From assembly GCA_039583875.1 (NCBI GenBank), contig CM077150.1:174105499-174169498 (forward strand): a stretch of 64,000 nucleotides of DNA, written 5' to 3'. This DNA comes from Platanthera guangdongensis. Lineage: Eukaryota; Streptophyta; Magnoliopsida; Asparagales; Orchidaceae. This document shows positions 57,543 to 64,000 of this stretch, piece after piece. Both the position numbers and the translations under genes were made by a program. The notes below the pieces were generated by a model, which ran no database searches, was not told the origin of the DNA, and worked only from the letters and a program-made list of their open reading frames with translations. Numbering within the stretch: position 1 is the stretch's first letter; each line of letters begins with the position of its first letter.

Positions 57543-57805
57543 GATAGAATTTTTCTTAAGTCTACAATCCTGTAATCTTTTGCATTAAACTACATGTAAA
57601 CTTCTGATTAATAAAACTTTTTGAAGTTGTAATAACAATGTTATATTTTCTATCTATTACATTATTGTTCTGAGATAATTGTTTATACAAGTTCTATTTA
57701 TACATGTTTAGTTCTTACCCTATCATATAATATTGTTATACATCATTTTGAGTATTTGTTATGAATGGTGTATATCATTGACTAAGGGTTATGACTTCTC
57801 TAAAT
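57543..57805 (+). other. Copia-C 3' untranslated stretch
   Basis: AT-rich, no ORF, between the ORF3 stop and the polypurine tract; AATAAAA near 57610 could act as a polyadenylation signal for ORF3 RNA, but this is weak. Confidence 0.5.
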
Positions 57806-57814
57806 AGGGGGAGA
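57806..57814 (+). other. Copia-C polypurine tract
   Basis: AGGGGGAGA, 1 nt before the 3' LTR, identical to that of copia-A. Confidence 0.9.
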
Positions 57815-57815
57815 T

Positions 57816-59695
57816 TGTTGGGTACATTGGAATATATGTACCTGATTTGAAGAAGCCTCAACCTACTCAATGATATACATCAAGGTGTATTTGATGTGCT
57901 TTGAGCTTTTATGTGCAGGTTAAGTAATTGCAGGAAAAGCATAAAAGATTCTAAATTCATGTGTCGACACCTAGAGGTGAAGTGTCGACACTTATGAAGG
58001 CTAGTGTCGACACCCAGAGAAGTCGTGTCGACACTTGGAGTTATTATGTCGACACCAGGAAGGCAGAGTCGACACCAGAAGAAATGTGTCGACACATACA
58101 GGCTATGTCGACACACTGTGAAGAATTTTCAACATTATCTGTGTCGACACTTAGAGACAGTGTCGACACCCAGAGAAACTTTGTCGACATCAAATTTGTC
58201 GGCACCAGGAGGCTGTGTCGACACTCAGCAAACTTCAACAAAAGTTAAAGTACATGTGTCGACACAAAGGATATGTGTCGACACTCAGCAAGTTTCAACA
58301 CATGAAGGCATGTGTCGACACTTAGGAAAGTTTTAACACATGAAGGCATGTGTCGACACAAAGGAGATGTGTCGATATTCAGGAAAGTTTCAACACAAGA
58401 AGATGTGTCGACACACAACAGATTTCAACTAAGTATTAAAGAAGAAGTACTTGTGTCGACACACAGAATTAGTGTCGACACATTCAACAGAAGGCTTGTG
58501 TCGACACACAGAATCAGTGTCGACACATTCTGAAGAAGCAGTGTCGAGAAGCTGTTATAACAACACAAGGAGTCGTATCGACACCATGAAGGCTAGTGTC
58601 GACACTTAGTCTACTTGTGTCGACACTTAGTCTATTTGTGTCGACACATAAAGACTATCTGTCTCGACACTTTCAGACAGTGACAGAGATTTCAAGAAGT
58701 GACTGGATGACTTGACAGCTGCCACTTCAACCGGTCAACTACAACTGTCAGAGCCGTCAGAAAGTTGTTAGAAACCGGATCAGCTGGTTACCTTGGAGGA
58801 AGACTATTTAAAGACCTTTCTCCTTCAACAGAAATAAGAATAACAGATTGAAAATAATCAATCAAGAGATCTAACAACAAAAACAAGACCTTCAACAAAA
58901 GATCTAAGAAGTTCGAGAGAGAGATCTCCTTCTAAGTAGAGCAGCTGCTGAACCGGGCTGCAAAATAAGATTCAGATGGAGATCTGAATCTCAAGATAGT
59001 AGTTGATTGAAGATCATCTGCACAGGAGATTCAACCCTACTGTGTTCTAATTGAAGAAGCTTTGAAGAAAGCCAAGGGTGGTTGATCTTTGCCAAGTTCT
59101 TCCAAGAACTCATCAAGAAGCCAGTCAACTCATCTTTCTCAGTCAGAGTTGTGCTTAATTACCTTGTATTATTAAATTCTTGTAGGATCCTAAAGGGTCT
59201 GAGTTGTAAGCCTAAACTATAAAGGCTGAGGTAGGGCTTTTGTGCCTGAGTGTAGGAGATTCTATTCTCTGAGTGTAGGCCTTGATTAAAGGCTGAGGTA
59301 GTGTTGTTTTAGCCTGAGTGTAGGTCTTGGTGAAGACTGAGTGGTAAGGCTTTGTGCCTGAGTTGTAGGAGTGGGGACACTCTGAGTTGTAGGAACCTAT
59401 TTGGCATTCTGAGTTGTAAGATCTGAGGATCTGAGAAGAAGTGGAGAAGTTAGGCCGAATCTAGTACACTACTAGATAGGCGAAGGGGGAAAGTGGATGT
59501 ACCCAGACCTTGGGTAACCACTATAAAAATTTATGTGCACTCTGTGAATGTTAGTTTCTGTGGATGCTGTATTGTTATAGCTGTAGAATTGCATTTGTTC
59601 TTTAAAGTTATTTACAATTGATCTGCCTTAAAAGTCAAAAGAAAAAGAACACCTATTCACCCCCCCCTCTAGGTTGTTAGGCACTATTTCTTTCA
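57816..59695 (+). repeat. Copia-C 3' LTR
   Basis: 1880 bp copy of 32888-34803 with a TGTCGACAC array at 57961-58675 and the TATA-like site at 58805-58812. Its array has lost about one CACAAAGGAGATGTG unit relative to the 5' LTR, while several words that are mutated in the 5' LTR are intact here. It ends CTTTCA and is followed by TCCAG. Confidence 0.95.
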
Positions 59696-60547
59696 TCCAG
59701 CCTGTAAGATAGGGGCCCGATCCGCTCCAGGATCTTGTAAGGGCCCATATGCCTAGGGTTGAGCTTCTTCTTTCGACCACGCACTCGTGAAACTCTGTGC
59801 ATGGGCCGATTCTTCAAGAAAACCCGGTGTCCCACCTGAAAATCTACCTGACGGTGTTGGACGTCGTAGTACTTGGCCTGTCGGCTCTGTGCTTCCAGCA
59901 TTCTGTCCCGTATTAGTCTCACATAAGCTTCGGTGTCTTCGACAAAATCCGATCCCAACGCCTTCGGATCCTCGTCCTGAATCCATGAAAGTGGAGTCCT
60001 ACATCTCCTTCCATACAAGGCTTCATTAGGAGCCATCCCTATACTGGACTGGTAGCTGTTGTTATAGGAGAACTCGACCAGTGGTAAAAGCTTCTTGAAA
60101 GGTTCATTTCGATCCAGAATGCATAGCCTTAGGAGGTCCTCCAATGTCCGGTTGGTGAGCTCTGTCTGCCCATCCGTATGGGGATGAAATGTTGTGCTGA
60201 AGGTCAGTCACGTGCCTAAGTAAGCATGTACGGATCTCCACTCCCTGGATGTGAACCGACCATCCCGATCTGACACGATCGTCCTGGGCACCCTGTGATA
60301 ATGAATGAACTGCTCTACAAATCTCTGCACTAGTACCCCAACCGAGTCATCTTTTCTGATCGGAATGAATCGGGCCACCTTTGTCAGCCGATTGATGATG
60401 ACCCAAATCAAATCGTTTCCCGTCCGTGATCGGGGAAGTCCATGAATGAAATCCATCGCGATGTCCTCAAATTTCCACTCCGGCACCGGAAGTGGCTGTA
60501 GTAATCCTGCGGGGATTCTGCACTCCGCCTTCACTAGCTGGCGTGCC
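59696..60547 (-). pseudogene. Chromovirus integrase fragment
   Basis: Minus strand from 60547: end of the integrase finger (ARQLVKAECRIPAGLLQPLP, with the expected second Cys changed to Arg), core with D-D-E (AMDFIHGLP; VSDRDGRF; DGQTELTNRTLED) and C-terminal region (MAPNEALYGRRCRTPLSW; VGHRVFLKN; LNPRHMGPYKI). One TGA at 60208-60210. It continues in frame at 32882 across copia-C. The 5' part of the polyprotein is missing because an LTR-like sequence starts at 60548. Confidence 0.9.
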
Positions 60548-61478
60548 TGATTCTAAAGATCACGGCAGTGAACCGGTCGCACAAGTAATATAAAATGAGG
60601 GTTTTCCCAAGTATCGATCTCTCAAGGAATACAGTAAGGTGGAGTTAATTTCGAGGATGACTTGAGATTGAAGTCCTTATATCGGCGGTAACGATGGGGG
60701 TTTTTGAATTTGCGGAAAAAGAAAGTTAAACACTATCAACTACTCCTATGCAATGCCTCTATACGATGCTTCGCCAAGCGGGATGGAAGACTAGTCGGGC
60801 CGCTATGCAACGAATCACTAGGCATATGGGCGAGTTGGCTTGCGGATGAGGTGGTTAGAATGGCGGAATGAGGGTGATGAGCACCTCTTCGCTACGCACG
60901 CCACTAACAATTGCTTGTGCGGCAAGGGCAGATGGATGGTGGATGGACAAATAGGAGCACCTCAAGCAACTAAAGCGTAAACAAGCACAGAATCACATAG
61001 ATATCAATCTAGTAAAGTTTATATCTAAAGTGCAACAACATCAATATAAATGAAGTTTTAACACACATATACAACAATAAAGCGAGAACAAGTCAAGAGA
61101 TCGTCCGAATCCGAAGTCTTGCTAAGGATTCACGGTTAGAATCATCGGGTTGTCAATCCGCGTCCAAGCTCGGTCCTCAACTGCGTCCGGGGTAGAGAAG
61201 GGCTGTCACCACCTTCAAATGGCTCGACTTCTTCGTCTCATGATAGAGGACGAAAGTTGCAAGCTTCCCTTTGCTTGATGGCTATGGCGTTGAAGCTTGA
61301 AATGAACTCAAGAGATGATGGAGGAGGCCGAGAGGAAGCTCCGGCTTAGATTTGGTGGTGAAAGCATGCCCAGAGCACCTCCCTAGGGTGGAAGATGAAG
61401 GGGAAACGGCATAGAAGGCAGAAAACGGCGGAGAAATATCGAGCTCCGGATCCTCGCTAATTAGGGCGAGACCTGCAC

Positions 61479-61486
61479 TATTTATA
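61479..61486 (-). promoter_or_regulatory. TATA box of the orphan LTR
   Basis: Minus strand TATAAATA in TTTGTATAAATAGTGCAGG, about 20 bp from the palindrome array, the same arrangement as in Athila-1 and Athila-2. Confidence 0.6.
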
Positions 61487-61505
61487 CAAAGCAGAAATGA
61501 ACAAT

Positions 61506-61885
61506 ACGCACGATCACGGGCGCACGACCAGTAGTCGTGCGCACTATGTCCGGTGATCGTGCGCACTGGCATGGCAGATTAGGAAGAAGAACTGGGATAA
61601 CAAGCACAAGTAGTGTCGCACAACCAGTGGTCGTGCGCACTAAGTCCAATGGTGGTGCGATTACCCCAGACAGGACTCCAGAAAAGAGGAATCAATGCAC
61701 ACAAAGAGTGGCGCACGACCGGTGGTCATGCGCACTAGGTCCAGTGGTCGTGCGATTACCCAGGCTGATTCTGGAAAACTTAGAGTAGTGCGCACGATCA
61801 GGGGCGCACGACCAGTGGTCGTGCGTATTAGATCCCATGATCGTGCGCAATATTCCTGTTTCAAAACCATCCCCGGACACGCACA
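61506..61885. repeat. GCGCACGACC / GGTCGTGCGC palindrome array
   Basis: About nine occurrences of CGCACGACCAGTGGTCGTGCG or parts of it (GATCGTGCGCA, GCGCACGATCA). The best units have 11 bp perfect arms, GCGCACGACCA and its complement, around one base. The word is unrelated to those of the other families but lies in the same LTR position. Confidence 0.88.
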
Positions 61886-62073
61886 CGACCCCTGTACCGA
61901 AAGTAAAAACCAATCACTGATATATGCAGACATTACAGTCAATCACAAAAAGGAGTACAAACTATAAAAATAACAAAATACACAACCATGAGCATAAATG
62001 TGCACTTCCTATGGAAATAAAGATAAGATGAAATATGAACGATCTAGGACTAAAACTGAAGTGCAAACGCGTG

Positions 62074-62767
62074 AAGGAGGTCCTTGAATTCTTTAGTGCA
62101 GCTACCCTAGATGAAACTGGTCTTAAGATTAAATCTAAATTCCATGGAGTTAAGGTGAAGGTCACCCAGAAGAATTTAAGAAAGATTCTACATCTACCTA
62201 GAACTAAAGAAGAGGAAGATGTACCTGCATCAAAGACAAGGGAGGCACTGCAATGGTGTGGACTTGATTCAAGCTTGAAGATTGGATCAGTCTTTAATAG
62301 GAAAGGCATGAACATGCAGGGCAAGTTCTTGTCTGAAATAGTAGGCAAAGTAATTCTGAGCAAGCCAGGTGGGCATGATAGAATATCAGCTCACATGTTC
62401 AGTTTGATGACAAGGATAATTTTCCAACTTACAACTGATTGGTCAGCAGTAATGTTTGATAAGATAAAGGAAAGTCTGAAGAAGCCCAATCTGGGTAGGA
62501 TTATGAGTTTATACTTAGCTGGAAGTATCCCTGAAGTCATGAACCAAGCTGCTGGTTCTAAGATAAATCATATGAGGTGAATGGATGTTAGGATTATCTC
62601 AAGGTGGGATAGGGTGTTGATAAAATAAATGCCTACACCAGAGAAGGAAACACCTCAGACGAAGAAGAAGAAAGCCATTGTGGCTTCTGAATCCTCAAGT
62701 AGCTCAGAAGAGCAGGTAGTTTTTAGTTCTGATGATGGAGAGGCTGGAAATGCTGGACAGTCACCAG
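62074..62767 (+). pseudogene. Second copia-C-type ORF3 fragment
   Basis: Frame open from 62035 to 62578: KEVLEFFSAATLDETGLKIK ... FLSEIVGKVILSKPGGHDRI ... NLGRIMSLYLAGSIPEVM. Closely similar to copia-C ORF3 from about 54892 onward, but from another element. Stops at 62578-62580 and about 62626. Ends at 62767 where an LTR terminus starts. The domain is more complete here than in copia-C (fewer stops), so it is useful for comparison. Confidence 0.85.
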
Positions 62768-64000
62768 TGTAACACCCCCCTATCCGTCGCATAGCATATA
62801 ACAGTAGGTCCGGCCGGGGCCCGACGCCATATGCCACAGACAGACCGGGTGGTTACTTATGGAAACCATCCAACCAATCTTAACGTCCTACACAGAGCAT
62901 TCTAGCGGAAGCAGTTTATACAAGTTGCAAAACAAGAACCCAGCAACAAGCATGAATGTCCACTAACATGATAATAGGAATGTTATTACAAAATACTCAA
63001 AAGTCGGCCTTAAGGCCTTACAAAATGTTTCACTTCTCTTTTACATGATTTACAAACCTCGGCTCGCAGGCCGGCCATACATGAATAAAACATAAAACAT
63101 TTCCACTTGGGCCTTCGAGGGCCAGCTTCGCAAAAAGGGCTTTAGCCCGCTATTGACCGCTTGGTCCAGCTGCACCTGCAAGCAAACAAATCACCGCACG
63201 GTGGCGAACAAGGCAACGGTCAGCAATGCTGACCAAATTATAACGATCCCGCCCCCAACTCGGGGCGGCGATGCTCCTTTCCTGCATTTCATTAGCATAA
63301 GCGAGCAATTATAACCATAGCCATTTCATCACAGGCGTTGGCTCGCACGGCCACACGCCCCATGCACTCAGGGCACATTCTCGGTGAACCGGTCGATGTC
63401 ACGTCAATTAAAGCCATTAACATTCCGGACTCACCACCGCCACTTAGACGGCCATTCCTATGAGCAATTCGTCTTCATGGTATTGGTCACGTCAATTTAA
63501 GCCATCGACCACCGAAGACCCCCATTTATGCCAACGGCGAGTGCCATGTAACTTTAGGTCTCTCTAACCCGAACGACATAAAGCGGGTACGGCTCCATCT
63601 AACCCGTGCTCACATCGCAACGGCAATTTAAGCCATTTGCGCGGGTCAAACTTTCACCGAGTCCCATTCTAACACAAGTCACATAACCCCGTTATGTTCA
63701 AGTTGGCTCTCAGGCCACCAAGTTGGCAAGAACTCGTGTCTGCCCAGTTTTCCGGGTGCACCTTTGGGTTAGTCCCCAAGGCTCCCTGCTGCAATCTACC
63801 GCGTAGAAAACCCGAAAAACACCCAATAGCACGGAGTCTTCTCCGGCCTTATGCAATGCAACATCACCGATCCGGACTAACATGTCCGGGTAGGCTTCAA
63901 CCAAAATGCCTATGTCCGTTCTCGCATACGGACTCTAAACAACGGGGACTTCACATATCTACCCGAAGGAACGCCTCCAACTCTCCGCAAACTCACGAGA
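62768..64000. repeat. Terminus of a chromovirus-like LTR, runs off window
   Basis: Starts TGTAACACCCCCC, the typical chromovirus LTR terminus, abruptly inside the ORF3 fragment. The remaining 1.2 kb is noncoding, moderately GC-rich, with TAGCGGAAGCAG near 62901. It differs in sequence from the LTR at 27239, so it is another family. Orientation cannot be decided because such LTR ends are near-palindromic. The preceding ACCAG (62763-62767) would be the left target duplication. Confidence 0.6.

Larger units (their letters stand above)
32888..59695 (+). mobile_element. Copia-C, Sirevirus-like element with ORF3, split by Athila-2
   Basis: LTRs 32888-34803 (1916 bp) and 57816-59695 (1880 bp), initiator tRNA-Met primer site, gag, pol, leader, ORF3, polypurine tract, flanked by TCCAG. 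Without Athila-2 (14.2 kb) it is about 12.6 kb, close to copia-A. It is a different family from copia-A/B (unrelated LTR, gag only distantly similar) with the same architecture. It is inserted in the integrase of a chromovirus. Confidence 0.93.
60548..62073 (-). repeat. Orphan Athila-like LTR
   Basis: Begins TGATTC and has the general layout of the Athila-1 and Athila-2 LTRs read from the primer-site end (TATCGATCTCTCAAGGAA, then a TATA box at 61479-61486 on the minus strand, then a palindrome array 61506-61885). No primer site, polypurine tract or coding region of its own adjoins it, and its flanks belong to two different elements. The right boundary is uncertain: homology to the copia-C ORF3 begins near 62074. 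No target duplication was found. Confidence 0.5.

Noticed and set aside
63710..63904. 64-codon minus-strand ORF near the right edge
   Set aside because: Lies in a noncoding LTR-like sequence and has no recognisable feature.

Overview
The window is intergenic DNA from a large, repeat-rich plant nuclear genome, almost certainly a flowering plant. Nearly every base belongs to a nest of LTR retrotransposons. The evidence for a plant host is the presence of Athila-type Ty3/gypsy elements primed by tRNA-Asp, two Sirevirus-like Ty1/copia families primed by initiator tRNA-Met and carrying an extra third ORF, and a chromovirus-type gypsy with a very long LTR. I found no host protein gene, tRNA, rRNA or CRISPR array.

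Left half (1-27238). A short gypsy gag/protease-linker fragment (27105-27238) abuts copia-B (minus strand, 21263-27104, cut off inside reverse transcriptase). Athila-1 (minus strand, running off the left edge and ending at 21262) sits in the copia-B pol. Its 5' LTR is in turn split by copia-A (plus strand, 7901-20038, target-site duplication AACTC). Copia-A and copia-B belong to one family.

Right half (27239-64000). A chromovirus (minus strand) contributes a roughly 5 kb LTR (27239-32306) and the 3' end of pol. Its integrase is split by copia-C (plus strand, 32888-59695, duplication TCCAG). Copia-C is itself split by the young Athila-2 (minus strand, 40251-54429, duplication ACACA). Beyond 60547 come an orphan Athila-like LTR, a second fragment of a copia-C-type third ORF, and the terminus of another chromovirus-like LTR that runs off the right edge.

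How the parts work. Each element has, or had, LTR promoter, tRNA primer site, gag, protease, integrase, RT, RNase H, polypurine tract and LTR. The copia elements use the order PR-IN-RT-RH and add ORF3; the gypsy elements use PR-RT-RH-IN. All coding regions carry stops or frameshifts. Athila-2 is nearly intact, with one frameshift and LTRs that differ by about 20 substitutions by eye plus one 667 bp tandem duplication.

The most striking pattern is regulatory. Each of the five LTR families carries its own short self-complementary CpG-containing word, repeated many times just upstream of a TATA-like box. In both Sirevirus-like families the same family-specific word recurs, again followed by a TATA box, about 110-120 bp before the ORF3 start codon. 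This suggests a private internal promoter for ORF3 built from the same parts as the LTR promoter.
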